A stretch of DNA of 64,000 bases from Symsagittifera roscoffensis. Its lineage: Eukaryota; Xenacoelomorpha; Acoela; Convolutidae. The notes under the pieces are model-generated. The model searched no databases, was not told where the DNA came from, and saw only the letters and a list, made by a program, of their open reading frames with translations. The stretch covers positions 55,584,467-55,648,466 of the forward strand of contig NC_087068.1 in assembly GCF_963678635.1 (NCBI RefSeq), given 5' to 3'. Shown here piece after piece: positions 33,668 through 45,163 of this stretch. The translations under genes were made by a program, and so were the position numbers. Every line of letters begins with the position of its first letter. The stretch's first letter is position 1.

Positions 33668-36600
33668 GTGATACGGAGCTACGGGACGCAGTCCGTAATA
33701 AAGGTGGGGTTGACTCAGCCCATTACGCGCGAGGTTCTAGAGAAACTGATGAACTCCATAGAATCTGACGTTCTGACTGAGTCAGTCACAGAAGACAGTG
33801 CCGATAATCATCAGGCTACGAATAGACAACCAATAAGACGAGCCAAGAAAGAGCTGAAGAGGTTGCGAAATAGAGCAGGGAGTAAAACGTTGAATCAAAA
33901 AGTGATAAAGTCAAAAGTGAATGCGGTAGTGACATTAGCGAAAGCATCGCGTCCGAATGAAACTGGACCAGGAGATTGCTCGGCACCGGGCAGGGGAGAA
34001 AAAGAAAACCTGATACCACTTTTGTTACTAGCAGGCTTGATATCAACGGCTTCGAAATCTAAGAAGAATGCACGATCCTTGGCGAATACGAAGCTTGAAA
34101 TGGAAGTCATCAGCCAGTGTGGATCTGGTGGGCTTGATGACTATAATTCCTCGCGAACAAACCCGGCACGAATGAAGCTGGAGGGACAACTGGGCGTTGT
34201 CGAGTACAGTCAGATCACAATACCCGACTCAGTCCACAGGGTTGATCACGCCGGAGGCTATGAGCAGATGCTCAAGGCAAGGAATTCAGCAAGAGGGCAC
34301 CAGATGGCCTGGAATGAAAAGAAACCATGCAAGAGTACCTGCAGGAATTGGCAGAAAACTCTAATCTGAAACGAACAGAGTATGGCGCTGTGTTGTCCTC
34401 GGAGGCGAACGAAATCGGGTTGGAGCAGTTGTTAAAAATCTCTTGGAGGGCGGCCCTCCAGAGATAATTCGATGAAACTATGCATGCGCCTGCGACGATG
34501 GCAGCATACCTAGCCTACCCATGTACGAGAACTGACTCGCAAAGGCGATTGGTTAAGTGCCTGAACGGAATCAAAAGATCAGATTAAGAAAATATGAATC
34601 CAGTAATAATTCGAAATCGATGGAGCAGGAGCTGGAACTGATGGAAGCCCTGCGCGCGTTGATTAGCAGAGATGATTCCGCGATAGCCTGGGCTAAGCGC
34701 AACGTTGCCCTTTGCTTTGTGAGGTTCGTGGTGGATCGCATCCCCACCCCTGTGTTAAAGGAATGTATAAAAACCATTCGGCAAGGGGAGTTGATCGTGA
34801 ACGAATCTTTCTGACGGCTCTCCTGGAGTTATATCAGGACATGCCGCTGCTGATACCGACTAAAAAGTCTAACGATAAAGAGAGCTACAGCAGGTCATTA
34901 TGCGCGAGGTTCTAGAGAAACTTATTAGTTCCATAGAATCTGACGTTCCGACCGAGTCTGTCACAGAAGACAGTGCGGATGATCATCAGGCTACGAATAG
35001 ACAACCAATAAGACGAGCCAAGAAAGAGCTGAAGAGGTTGAGAAATTGAGCAGGCAGAAAAACGTTGAATCAAAACGTGAACAAATCTTTCTGAGGGCTC
35101 TCCTGGAGTTATATCAGGACATGCCGCTGCTGATACCGACTAAGGAGTCTAACGATAAAGAGAGCTACAGCAGGTCATTATGCGCGAGGTTCTAGAGAAA
35201 CTTATTAGCTCCATAGAATCTGACGTTAAGACCGAGTCAGTCACAGAAGACAGTGCCGAGACAACCAATAAGAGGATCCAAGAAAGGGCTGAAGAGATTG
35301 AGAAGCAGAGCAGGGAGTAAAACGGTGAATCAAAAACGTGATAAAGTCAAAAGTGAATGCGGTAGTGACATTAGCGAAAGCATAGCGTCCAAGTGAAAAT
35401 GGACACGGAGATTGCTCGGCATCGGGCGGCGGAAAAAAGAAAACCTGATACCATTTTTGTTACTAGCAGGCTTCGTATCAACGGCTTCGAAATGTAAGAA
35501 GGATGCACGAACCTTGGCTGATACGAAGCTTGAAATGGAAGTCATCAGCCATTGTGCATCTGGTGGGCTTGATGACTATAAGCCCTTGCCAACAAACCTG
35601 GTACGAATGAAGCTGGAGGGACAACTGGGCGTTGTCGAGTACAGTCGGATCACAATACCGGACTCAGTCTACAGGGGTGATCCCGCCGGAGGCTCTGTGG
35701 AGATGCTCAACGCGAGGAGTTCAGCGAGAGGGCGCCTGATGGCCTGGAATGGAAAGAACGCCATGCAAGAGTACCTGCAGGACCTGGCAGAAAACTCTAA
35801 TCTGAAACGAACAGAGTATGGCGCTGTGTAGTCCTCGGAGGCGAACGAAATCGGGTTGGAGCAGTTGTTAAAAATCTATTGGAGGGCGGCCCTCCAGAGA
35901 TAATTCGATGAAACTATGCATGCGCCTGCGACGATGGCAGCATACCTAGCCTACCCATGTACGAGAACTGACACGCAAAGGCGATTGGTTTGGTGCCTGA
36001 GCGGAATCAAAAGATCAGAATATGAATCCAGTAATGATTCGAAATCGAAGAGCAGGAGCTGGAACTGATGGAAGCCCTGCGCGCGTTGATTAGCAGAGTT
36101 GATTCCGCGATAGCCCGGGCTAAGCGCAATGTTGCCCTTTGCTTTGTGAGGTTCGTGGTGGATCGCATCCCCACCCTTGTATTAAAGGAATGTAAAAACC
36201 ATTCGGCAAGGTGGAGTTGATTGTGAACGAATCTTTCTGACGGATCTCCTGCAGTTATATCAGGACAAGTCGCTGCTGATACCGACTAAGCAGTCTAACG
36301 ATAAAGAGAGCTACAGCAGGCCATTATGCGCGAGGTTGTAGAGAAACCGATTAGCTCCATAGAATCTGACGTTCTGACCGAGTCAATCACAGAAGACAGT
36401 GCCGATGATCATCAGGCTACGAAGAGACAACCAATAAGAGGATCCAAGAAAGGGCTGAAGAGATTGAGAAGCAGAGCAGGGAGTAAAACGTTGAATCAAA
36501 AACTGATAAAGTCAAAAGTGAATGCGGTAGTGACATTAGCGAAAGCATCGCGTCCGAATGAAAATGGACAAGGATATTGCTGATCATCGGGCGGGGGAGA

Positions 36601-37893
36601 AAAAGAAAAACTGATACCACTTTTGTTACTAGCAGGCTCGATATCAACGGCCTCGAAATCTAAGAAGAATGCACGAACCCTGGCGGATACGAAGCTTGAA
36701 ATGGAAGTCATCAGCCAGTGTGGATCTGTTGGGCTTGATGACTATAAGCCTACGCGAACAAACTTGGCACGAATGAAGCTGGAGGGACAACTGGGCGTTG
36801 TCGAGTACAGTCGGATCACAATACCCGACTCAGTCCACAGGGTGATCCCGCCGGAGGCTATGTGCAGATGCTCAAGGCGAGGAATTCAGCGAGAGGGCAC
36901 CTGATGGCCTGGAATGAAAAGAACGCCATGCAAGGGTACGTGCAGGAATTCGCAGAAAACTCTAATCTGAAACGAACAGAGTATGGCGCTGTGTTGTCCT
37001 CGGAGGCGAACGAAATCGGGTTGGAACAGTTGTTAAAAATCTCTTGGAGGGCGGCCCTCCAGAGATACTTCGATGAAACTATGCATGCGCCTGCGACGGT
37101 GGTAGCATACCTAGCCTACCCATGTACGAGAACTGACTCGCAAAGACGATTGGTTTGGTACCTGAATGGAATCAAAAGATCAGAATATGATTCCAGTAAT
37201 GATTCGAAATCGAAGGAGCAAGAGTTGGAACTGATGGAAGCCCTGCGCTCGTTGACTAGCAGAGATGATTCCGCGATAGCGTGGGCTAAGCGCAAAGATG
37301 CCCTTTGCTTTGTGAGGTTCGTGGTGGATCGCATCCCCACCCCTGTGTTAAAGGAATGTATAAAAACATTCGGCAAGGGTGAGTTGATCGTGAACTAATC
37401 TTTCTAAGGGCTCTCCAGGAGATATATTAGGACATGCCGCTGCTGATATTGACTAAGGAGTCTAACGATATAGAGAGCTACCGCAGACTAGAGGAAGTGA
37501 GGAGATACTCCAACAAGGAACAGAAGGTGAGTCGCGACTCCAATGAAGCAGTCAGAGGTCCCAAGGATTATGCAACCTTGGGTAAGCTGAAGTCATTTCA
37601 ATACGTATCCGGCATACCAGGAAAAGCGTATAATCGCTTTGTTGATGAGGAGGCCAGATAAGCATACTTTGACTATGAACAGGTCATGATTCTTGATTTC
37701 TGGGTCGAGAGAGTCAAAGAAACTGGCATTTTAATAATGGAGCAGCCCACATGGGGAATCAGTTTGGAGGAACGAGTGGTTGAACCCTCAGTTCCCGATC
37801 TGAAGGGGCATGTGAGCTTTGAATGTGGTTCTTTTGACGTTCCCTTGAAAACCAGCTTGGTAACCATGTGGGAGCTCATGAAGCCTTTATGGT
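33668..37893 (+). pseudogene. Element B giant ORF pseudogene, internally expanded segment
   Basis: This part matches residues of about 1800-2400 of the C protein (QSYGTQSILKTGLNQPLVRE against RSYGTQSVIKVGLTQPITRE at the start). In C the segment occurs once. Here it is repeated in tandem units starting at about 33722, 34895, 35175 and 36323. Recognisable pieces in each full unit are LLAGLISTASKSKKNAR, KLEMEVISQCGS, MKLEGQLGVVEYSQITIPDS and ALCFVRFVVDRIPTPVLKEC. Stops and frame changes occur in every unit. Single-copy sequence resumes near 37434 (EEVRRYSNKEQKV). Confidence 0.8.
33722..37490 (+). repeat. About 1.17-kb tandem repeat within the B giant ORF
   Basis: Unit starts share ATTATGCGCGAGGTTCTAGA (33721, 34894, 35174 and, with one change, 36322), giving unit lengths of about 1173, 280 (internally deleted), 1148 and a final about 1.17 kb unit that continues into unique sequence. 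The preceding string GACATGCCGCTGCTGATACC recurs with small changes at about 34839, 35119, 36265 and 37430. The units differ from one another at many sites, so the expansion is older than the 2.8-kb duplication downstream. Confidence 0.88.
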
Positions 37894-39548
37894 GCCCACA
37901 TCAGAACGCCGGGTTGATCTGGGATATGACGGTAGATGTCGCATTGGGTTTGAATGATGACGCGAGTGGCCGTAGTACACCATCTGTTGGCCATGAAAGT
38001 AGCAAAGAAGAATGGCAAACCAGCCACGGAATTGCCCGAGGGAAGTTCTCTAAGTAATTGGTTAAATTAGGGCGCTTGTCTAGCTTCCAGTTAAGAGATG
38101 GAAGGACACGTATGTGGTACGGGTCATTGCGTAAATACGCTGAGTGAGCAATATAGCCAACTAGCTAAATTGTATGGAAGACTAAGCATGTTGGACAAGA
38201 GTGAATTGGAATTGATTGCGGATTGTCATGGAGCAACGGAAGTAAATTTGATTACTGCTCTGGGATTTTGCGGCATGGCCAGCTCAACCGAGTCGTTGGA
38301 ACGCCCGGAGCGTGCCCATGGTCTGGTTACAACCTTAAGTGTGGAAGTGTTCCCTGGAGCGTTGCAAACGGAGCAGAAAATTGCAGGTTGGCGAGAAGCT
38401 CTGGAAAATGAAATGAATCTGAGGGACAGTGAGGCTTACCATAGGCTTACTGGCTCGAAGTATCTGGTGGGTTCGAGTTCCGCACCATATTGCAATAGTA
38501 AATACCCTACGCACATGTATGACTTACTGACGACGATCATTCGGGCGGTCCCGAAGAGATCTGAAGGCGAGTTGCAGGACATAGTGGGTGAGAATTTCAT
38601 GAGATCAAGCGAGGGTAATGTGAGCGAATTCCAAAAGAAAAAGGCGAGGGGAGTGTTACCCACCAAAAATCCCCACCCCTGATGATAAAGACGACGTACA
38701 TCGATTTATGACAGAAGTGGAACCGTTACTAGGAGCTTCAGGGTACCGGACACGAAACAACATCTTAATGACCCATGGGGAGTATCCTTGTCACTGCCTC
38801 GCGCAGACGTTGTGGTACCCCAAGCGCGGGAATCTGGTAATAGTGTGGGACGTGGAGGAGTTGTACTCCACGGGGCTGTCAGACCAAAACCAGCCAGTGT
38901 CGATAGTGGTCCTTTATATCAGGCTGGCGGTGAGACGGTTGGAAGCCAACGCGGGCTTGAACGGGCAGGAAACGACGAAGCGGACGCCTGAGCAACTGAG
39001 TAGCATGAATTGTAACCACCCTTTGCATCTTTTCAGAATCACTTGCTCTTCAGAATCACTCAGTTCTGAGGATACCCAGAGAGATTGAGAGAATATGGGC
39101 GAGGCAGAGGTTGATGCCTTGGTTCCGGGAAGTCATGACGTCATGGATGTATGAACGCGCGAAGCGTCATATGTCCAGAAACACGGAAGCCTATCAACCA
39201 TTCCAGGTAGATATAGGACCGGGAGCCTATGAGAGAGTATTCCTTCCGCACAGGAACGCCGTCACCACTGCGGTGAAGCGAGTTGCTGGAACGCTTTGTG
39301 TTACTGATAAAAAAAGAGATATTACAAGCTGACCTAGAACGGAATGTGAGCCTGTACCTGCATAACGCCTTTTGCAGGAACCGGGAGCAAAAAGTGAACG
39401 TGGACTTACTGCCTTGATGCAAACCGAGGCTGCTGGAGCAGGAAAATTGGGGCACGGCCCGCAACTCTGTTGACATGTTGAAGAAGGCCTGGAAGATGGT
39501 GAAGCAGGAGAACAGGAGCAAGAGGCAATGGATTGATGGATGGAAATG
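37894..39548 (+). pseudogene. Element B giant ORF pseudogene, C-terminal part (first copy)
   Basis: It matches residues of about 2420-2981 of the C protein. Recognisable blocks are LEGHVCG against MEGHVCG (38098), LELIADCHGATEVNLITALGF (about 38205), SVEVFPGALQTEQK (about 38340), YLVGSSSAPYCNS (about 38460), a GEYPCHCLAQTLWYPKRGN block (about 38780), GAYERVFLPHRNAVTTAVKR (about 39217) and the tail. Stops at 38048, 38680 and 39086 and frame changes break it. Function is unknown; these blocks are the best-conserved part of the C-terminal half. Confidence 0.82.
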
Positions 39549-40276
39549 AAGAGAGGGAAAGAAACTTAATTGTCTTTAAGGGCTAAAACTTGTACTAATC
39601 AATTAAGCTTGATTATTGAAACTGTTAAACTTTTGTTTTGTTTTAGTTTGGTTAAAGCAGGCTTTAAGGACTGTTAAGTTGTTGCAATTGTCAAATGACA
39701 ATGAAAATTTTTAGTTGTGCTATTTATGTATATATGGAGAGCATAGGTGAGTACACTTACCTATTTAAACCGACTGAAGTTTTCAATCTGTGTAAGACAC
39801 GTGTTCACTGTGTGGCGACCTGGTAGTTTTGGGTACGCTCGCTCGAAGAGGCTGAGTACCTCATTATCTTTCCTAGCCGCAGAGTTTTTTAGTTTTAATA
39901 TTGAGGCAAACGCATAAATGAGTGATTCTATTTGGTGACTGACACTAAGTTAACTAAAATGGTTGCGTGGCGCTGCAACGTACCAAATTTTTAATCAGCA
40001 AGAGCGAGAAGAAATTTTACGGAGAATTGACGTGCGTAGTCAGAAATGAAATTTTATCTAGCACACTCCTCATAGTGCAAATTTTGTGAAAACGTAGAAA
40101 AGCATTGAGATGTAGTACGATGCCATTTATGGCACGCAGTGAGTTGAGGTGGAGTAGATAAATTTCATTTTCTGATGCGATTTGTAAGGTTGATTATAGA
40201 GAACTGGAACACTACTTGACGATAATCCGGAGTTATGCGATCCATGAGGACATTGAAGGGGACTCTCCGGGGGGTA
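39549..40276. other. 3' untranslated region of B (first copy)
   Basis: AT-rich non-coding sequence from the giant-ORF end to the LTR start. The part near 40090-40270 aligns with the sequence preceding the C LTR (a GATGCCATTTAT block, CGCAGTGAG, ATGAGGACATTGA and CTCCGGGG), which marks it as the element's own 3' region. Confidence 0.65.
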
Positions 40277-40687
40277 TGCGCCATTTCCCCGGATTGGCAC
40301 AGTGGAACCTTCCGTCGCAGCACTAAAACGGCGTTAGAGGCCTTAGTCGTCATATATTGATGTGAAGGAAGCTAGAATATTTAAGAAGAAAAGTTTTTTT
40401 AAAAGTTGAATTGCGACGTTACATTTCCGAGAAAAGAAAAAAAAACGGCCATGTTCAAATGGAAAATCGATAAAAACACAACAACAACCGAACTAGCGAA
40501 AGACAGTCGGGCGAGATCGAAATAAAAAATGAAGCCTCTTATCGTGACAATCATGCGTGATGAAACACTTAACGGAAGTAATTAGCCAGGAAAGAGGCTT
40601 CAGTGGGGAAGACGGAAGGAGCAGTACCCTCCTGTGCCACGAAGTAAGAAGAATAACGACGTTTTTACTGGAAGAGCGCGGAAGTGA
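40277..40687 (+). repeat. Truncated B LTR (5' half) in the first duplication unit
   Basis: Identical in layout to 43077-43487 but cut after about 410 bases, where the sequence rejoins the giant ORF. It is a by-product of the 2.8-kb duplication. Confidence 0.8.
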
Positions 40688-40691
40688 TATT

Positions 40692-42348
40692 TTGCCCACA
40701 TCAGAACGCCGGGTTGATATGGGATATGACGGTAGATGTCGCATTGGGTTTGAATGATGACGCGAGTGGCCGTAGTACACCATCTGTTGGCCATGAAAGT
40801 AGCAAAGAAGAATGGCAAACCAGCCACGGAATCGCCCGAGGGAAGTTCTCTAAGTAATTGGTTAAATTAGGGCGCTTGTCTAGCTTCCAGTTAAGAGATG
40901 GAAGGACACGTATGTGGTACGGGTCATTTTGTAAATACGCTGAGTGAGCAATATAGCCAACTAGCTAAATTGTATGGAAGACTAAGCATGTTGGACAAGA
41001 GTGAATTGGAATTGATTGCGGATTGTCATGGAGCAACGGAAGTAAATTTGATTACTGCTCTGGGATTTTGCAGCATGGCCAGCTCAATCGAGTCGTTGGA
41101 ACGCCCGGAGCGTGCTCATGGTCTGGTTGCAACCTTAAGTGTGGAAGTGTTCCCTGGAGCGTTGCAAACGGAGCAGAAAATTGCAGGTTGGCGAGAAGCT
41201 CTGGAAAATGAAATGAATCTGAGGGACAGTGAGGCTTACCATAGGCTTACTGGCTCGAAGTATCTGGTGGGTTCGAGTTCCGCACCATATTGCAATAGTA
41301 AAAACCCTACGCACATGTATGACTTACTGACGACGATCATTCGGGCGGTCCCGAAGAGATCTGAAGGCGAGTTGCAGGACATAGTGGGTGAGAATTTCAT
41401 GAGATCAAGCGAGGGTAATGTGAGCGAATTCCAAAAGAAAAAGGCGAGGGGAGTGTTACCCACCAAAAATCCCCACCCCTGATGATAAAGACGACGTACA
41501 TCGATTTATGACAGAAGTGGAACCGTTACTAGGAGCTTCAGGGTACCGGACACGAAACAACATCTTAATGACCCATGGGGAGTATCCTTGTCACTGCCTC
41601 GCGCAGACGTTGTGGTACCCCAAGCGCGGGAATCTGGTAATAGTGTGGGACGTGGAGGAGTTGTACTCCACGGGGCTGTCAGACCAAAACCAGCCAGTGT
41701 CGATAGTGGTCCTTTTTATCAGGCTGGCGGTGAGACGGTTGGAAGCCAACGCGGGCTTGAACGGGCAGGAAACGACGAAGCGGACGCCTGAGCAACTGAG
41801 TAGCATGAATTGTAACCACCCTTTGCATCTTTTCAGAATCACTTGCTCTTCAGAATCACTCAGTTCTGAGGATACCCAGAGAGATTGAGAGAATATGGGC
41901 GAGGCAGAGGTTGATGCCTTGGTTCCGGGAAGTCATGACGTCATGGATGTATGAACGCGCGAAGCGTCATATGTCCAGAAACACGGAAGCCTATCAACCA
42001 TTCCAGGTAGATATAGGACCGGGAGCCTATGAGAGAGTATTCCTTCCGCACAGGAACGCCGTCACCACTGCGGTGAAGCGAGTTGCTGGAACGCTTTGTG
42101 TTACTGATAAAAAAAGAGATATTACAAGCTGACCTAGAACGGAATGTGAGCCTGTACCTGCATAACGCCTTTTGCAGGAACCGGGAGCAAAAAGTGAACG
42201 TGGACTTACTGCCTTGATGCAAACCGAGGCTGCTGGAGCAGGAAAATTGGGGCACGGCCCGCAACTCTGTTGACATGTTGAAGAAGGCCTGGAAGATGGT
42301 GAAGCAGGAGAACAGGAGCAAGAGGCAATGGATTGATGGATGGAAATG
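40692..42348 (+). pseudogene. Element B giant ORF pseudogene, C-terminal part (second copy)
   Basis: Second unit of the 2.8-kb duplication, with the same stops and frame changes as 37894-39548. The few differences include Cys-Gly-Met to Cys-Ser-Met near 41070, Thr to Ile near 41089 and Tyr to Asn near 41305. The shared stops show the gene was already dead when it was duplicated. Confidence 0.85.
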
Positions 42349-43066
42349 AAGAGAGGGAAAGAAACTTAATTGTCTTTAAGGGCTAAAACTTGTACTAATC
42401 AATTAAGCTTGATTATTGAAACTGTTAAACTTTTGTTTTGTTTTAGTTTGGTTAAAGCAGGCTTTAAGGACTGTTAAGTTGTTGCAATTGTCAAATGACA
42501 ATGAAAATTTTTAGTTGTGCTATTTATGTATATATGGAGAGCATAGGTGAGTACACTTACCTATTTAAACCGACTGAAGTTTTTAATCTGTGTAAGACAC
42601 GTGTTCACTGTGTGGCGACCTGGTAGTTTTGGGTACGCTCGCTCGAAGAGGCTGAGTATCTCATTATCTTTCCTAGCCGCAGAGTTTTTTAGTTTTAATA
42701 TTGAGGCAAACGCATAAATGAGTGATTCTATTTGGTGACTGACACTAAGTTAACTAAAATGGTTGCGTGGCGCTGCAACGTACCAAATTTTTAATCAGCA
42801 AGAGCGAGAAGAAATTTTACGGAGAATTGACGTAAGTAGTCAGAAATGAAATTTTATCTAGCACACTCCTCATAGTGCAAATTTTGTGAAAACGTAGAAA
42901 AGCATTGAGATGTAGTACGATGCCATTTATGACACGCAGTGAGTTGAGGTGGAGTAGATAAATTTCATTTTCTGATGCGATTTGTAAGGTTGATTATAGA
43001 GAACTGGAACACTACTTGACGATAATCCGGAGTTATGCGATCCATGAGGACATTGAAGGGGACTCT
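42349..43066. other. 3' untranslated region of B (second copy)
   Basis: Duplicate of 39549-40266, non-coding. Confidence 0.6.
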
Positions 43067-43076
43067 CCGGGGGGTA
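43067..43076 (+). promoter_or_regulatory. Candidate polypurine tract before the B 3' LTR
   Basis: CCGGGGGGTA directly before the inferred LTR start, corresponding to CCGGGGAGTA before the C LTR. It is short for a polypurine tract, which would prime plus-strand DNA synthesis. Confidence 0.45.
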
Positions 43077-43944
43077 TGCGCCATTTCCCCGGATTGGCAC
43101 AGTGGAACCTTCCGTCGCAGCACTAAAACGGCGTTAGAGGCCTTAGTCGTCATATATTGATGTGAAGGAAGCTAGAATATTTAAGAAGAAAAGTTTTTTA
43201 AAAAGTCGAATTGCGACGTTACATTTCTGAGAAAAGAAAAAAAACGGCCATGTTCAAATGGAAAATCGATAAAAACACAACAACAACCGAACTAGCGAAA
43301 GACAGTCGAGCGAGATCGAAATAAAAAATGAAGCCTCTTATCGTGACAATCATGCGTGATGAAACACTTAACGGAAGTAATTAGCCAGGAAAGAGGCTTC
43401 AGTGGGGAAGACGGAAGGAGCAGTACCCTCCTGTGCCACGAAGTAAGAAGAATAACGACGTTTTTACTGGAAGAGCGCGGAAGTGAAGGCTCGGCCCCCA
43501 GAGACTGATATTTTGTGGAAGACTTTAGTAATTTAATTTTGTAGATTATTTGAATTGACACCTGAATTATTTGCTATTTTAGAATATGATTAGCTAGGAA
43601 GAGTAAAGTGTCAGTCCATCTCCAATGGATGATGTATTAAACTGTTACCAAAATCATAGTAAAGTAGGATATTCTAAGCTTGTTTTTAGTAGCAATCATG
43701 TATTCTAGGGATCCGAGACCCAGCTATGTGGTTGTCTTCGCATGTAAACGGAAGCTGATTAAAATTCTTCTGACTGATAGCCTGAGAATAGTAATTTTTG
43801 CTTAGCCCGAAACAGACCAGAAAATCAACTGGCTAGGTCGAGAAGGTGAAAAAAGAGTATAATTTAGGTAATTGACGCCGGCCAATTGTCTATCGGAAAA
43901 TTTTCTACGCTCCGTCACTGTGTAGTATTTGGGCGAATGTTACA
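43077..43944 (+). repeat. 3' LTR of element B
   Basis: The start (TGCGCCATTTC) is placed by alignment to the C LTR start TGTGACATTCG. The end is GCGAATGTTACA. The length is 868, against 859 (D) and 922 (C). Shared internal blocks are GACGTTACATTTCTGAGAAA with ACGGCCAT after it, GATTAGCTAGGA, and the last 300 bases, which closely match the B 5' LTR. Confidence 0.82.
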
Positions 43945-44280
43945 TTACTGGAACTATCAGGAGATGTTCGCATAAATTTGGTTTGAAAAAACATCATTTG
44001 TTTTATGAAATGTAAAATGTTAATTCAAACGCTCATCGGTAGATCATCGGGATTAATACTGTTTACAATATTTACAAGACGATCAAAGATCTGAAAAAGG
44101 AGAAACAAGTCTAAAAATGCTCTAAAATTTTTGACTAATCAAATTTAAGCAACTGTAATTACATAATGAATCATGTTATCATTAATAACGTTTTCCTGTA
44201 AATTTCTTAGATTTTATAGGTTTTTGTTCTTTCTTACAAAAATCGATTTGGGAATTTTTTTGATTCTGACATGTCAGTTT
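43945..44280. mobile_element. Remnant of a Penelope-like element end
   Basis: The segment at about 44060-44220 (CGATCAAAGATCTGAAAAAG, an AATCAAATTTAAGCAACT block, TGTAAATTTCTTAGATTTTA) resembles 51240-51400, the 5' region of the PLE near 51 kb, in the same plus-strand sense. It has no coding capacity. The D LTR begins immediately after it. Confidence 0.5.
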
Positions 44281-45139
44281 TGTGACATTCGACCAGAATG
44301 TATCAAAATGCAAGTTCGAATTCGAATTTTGATTCTCACATCGGAGTGGGAAGATTGGCGGTCTTAGCTCATTAACGGTGTTAATCGTTCATTTTGACGA
44401 ACACCAAATGGTTAATTTGGAGTGACATGTTAATTTTCAAACATTCGTTCGGAAAGAAAGATACGTGACGACGTCGAAAATTTGCGACAACTAAAAAATG
44501 CGAAGAGAAACAGAACAACAAAATTCGTAGAGAAAAAAGGTGAACGACAATTGTGAGAGACCGATCGAAATTGGAATAGAAAACGACAATCAAACCATTC
44601 CGAGTTGTAACGATTGTACTGCTACAAGCGTTACAACACGAATCCCATCCCGAGAATCAGGAAGGGTATTGGGACTACGTGTCCAGCCTTCCGAGAAGAA
44701 ACAAGGGGTCGCAGAGAAAACTGTACTTCTCTATTTTATGAACTTAGCTTCTGGTCATGTCCTGAGTTCGTTTTCAGATTATGAGTAGCTAGGAGTTAAG
44801 AGAAAGCTTCGACGGAGATGATGATTTTTGTCTGCTGAACAAAACAATAGTAATATGATAAATATGTAGTAGCCCTGTTTTTAAGAGTTACCTCATGGTC
44901 TGGAGATACTGAGATCCAGCCAGGAGTTCACTATTTTTGCATGTAATTAAGTTAAATAGAGCGTTATGATCGAAACCGCAAACAGTAACGTTTTTTGTCT
45001 GATGTTAGAAAGAACACCAAAAAGAACTGGTTTTAACAGAGATGGTGAAAAGCATGTAGAGCTGTGTTGAGACGCTAGCCAGTCGTTTCAGAAACTAGCT
45101 TTATTTTCCGTCGATATGTACTTCCGGGCGAATGTTACA
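44281..45139 (+). repeat. 5' LTR of element D
   Basis: Begins TGTGACATTCGACC and ends GGGCGAATGTTACA, so the 11-base termini TGTGACATTCG and CGAATGTTACA form an almost perfect inverted repeat. The length is 859. It aligns with the C LTR along its length, including both copies of a GTTGCAAC-like block and GTTCACTATTTTTGCATGTAA. Confidence 0.9.
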
Positions 45140-45148
45140 CAGATTTTA

Positions 45149-45163
45149 TGGCGCTCCTGGGTG
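45149..45163 (+). promoter_or_regulatory. Primer-binding site of element D
   Basis: TGGCGCTCCTGGGTG, 9 bases after the LTR end, identical to the A site on the other strand. Confidence 0.72.

Larger units (their letters stand above)
37893..43490 (+). repeat. 2.8-kb tandem duplication: end of giant ORF, 3' UTR and 5' half of LTR
   Basis: Unit 1 (about 37893-40690) and unit 2 (about 40693-43490) match base for base apart from scattered single-base differences, with a shift of exactly 2800. The junction reads GGAAGTGATATTTTG|CCCACATCAG (about 40680-40705). At the end of unit 2 the same LTR continues as GGAAGTGAAGGCTCGGCCCC and then TGATATTTTGTGG. The break therefore lies inside the LTR and rejoins inside the giant ORF with only one or two bases of homology. 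It is either a recent duplication or two haplotypes joined by the assembler. Confidence 0.92.
15436..43944 (+). mobile_element. Element B: decayed full-length giant LTR retrotransposon with internal duplications
   Basis: Both LTRs, primer-binding site, leader, gag, protease, RT, RNase H, integrase, macro domain, giant ORF and 3' LTR follow each other on the plus strand. The length (about 28.5 kb) is inflated by two sets of tandem duplications inside and after the giant ORF; without them it would be about 22 kb. Many stops, frameshifts and deletions make all genes pseudogenes. The right halves of its two LTRs are clearly alike but differ at many sites, so the insertion is old. Confidence 0.85.

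Noticed and set aside
44540-44788. 82-codon ORF in the D LTR and similar small ORFs at 45584, 45677 and 45807
   Set aside because: They lie within the LTR and leader, are not kept in the other copies and have no motif.
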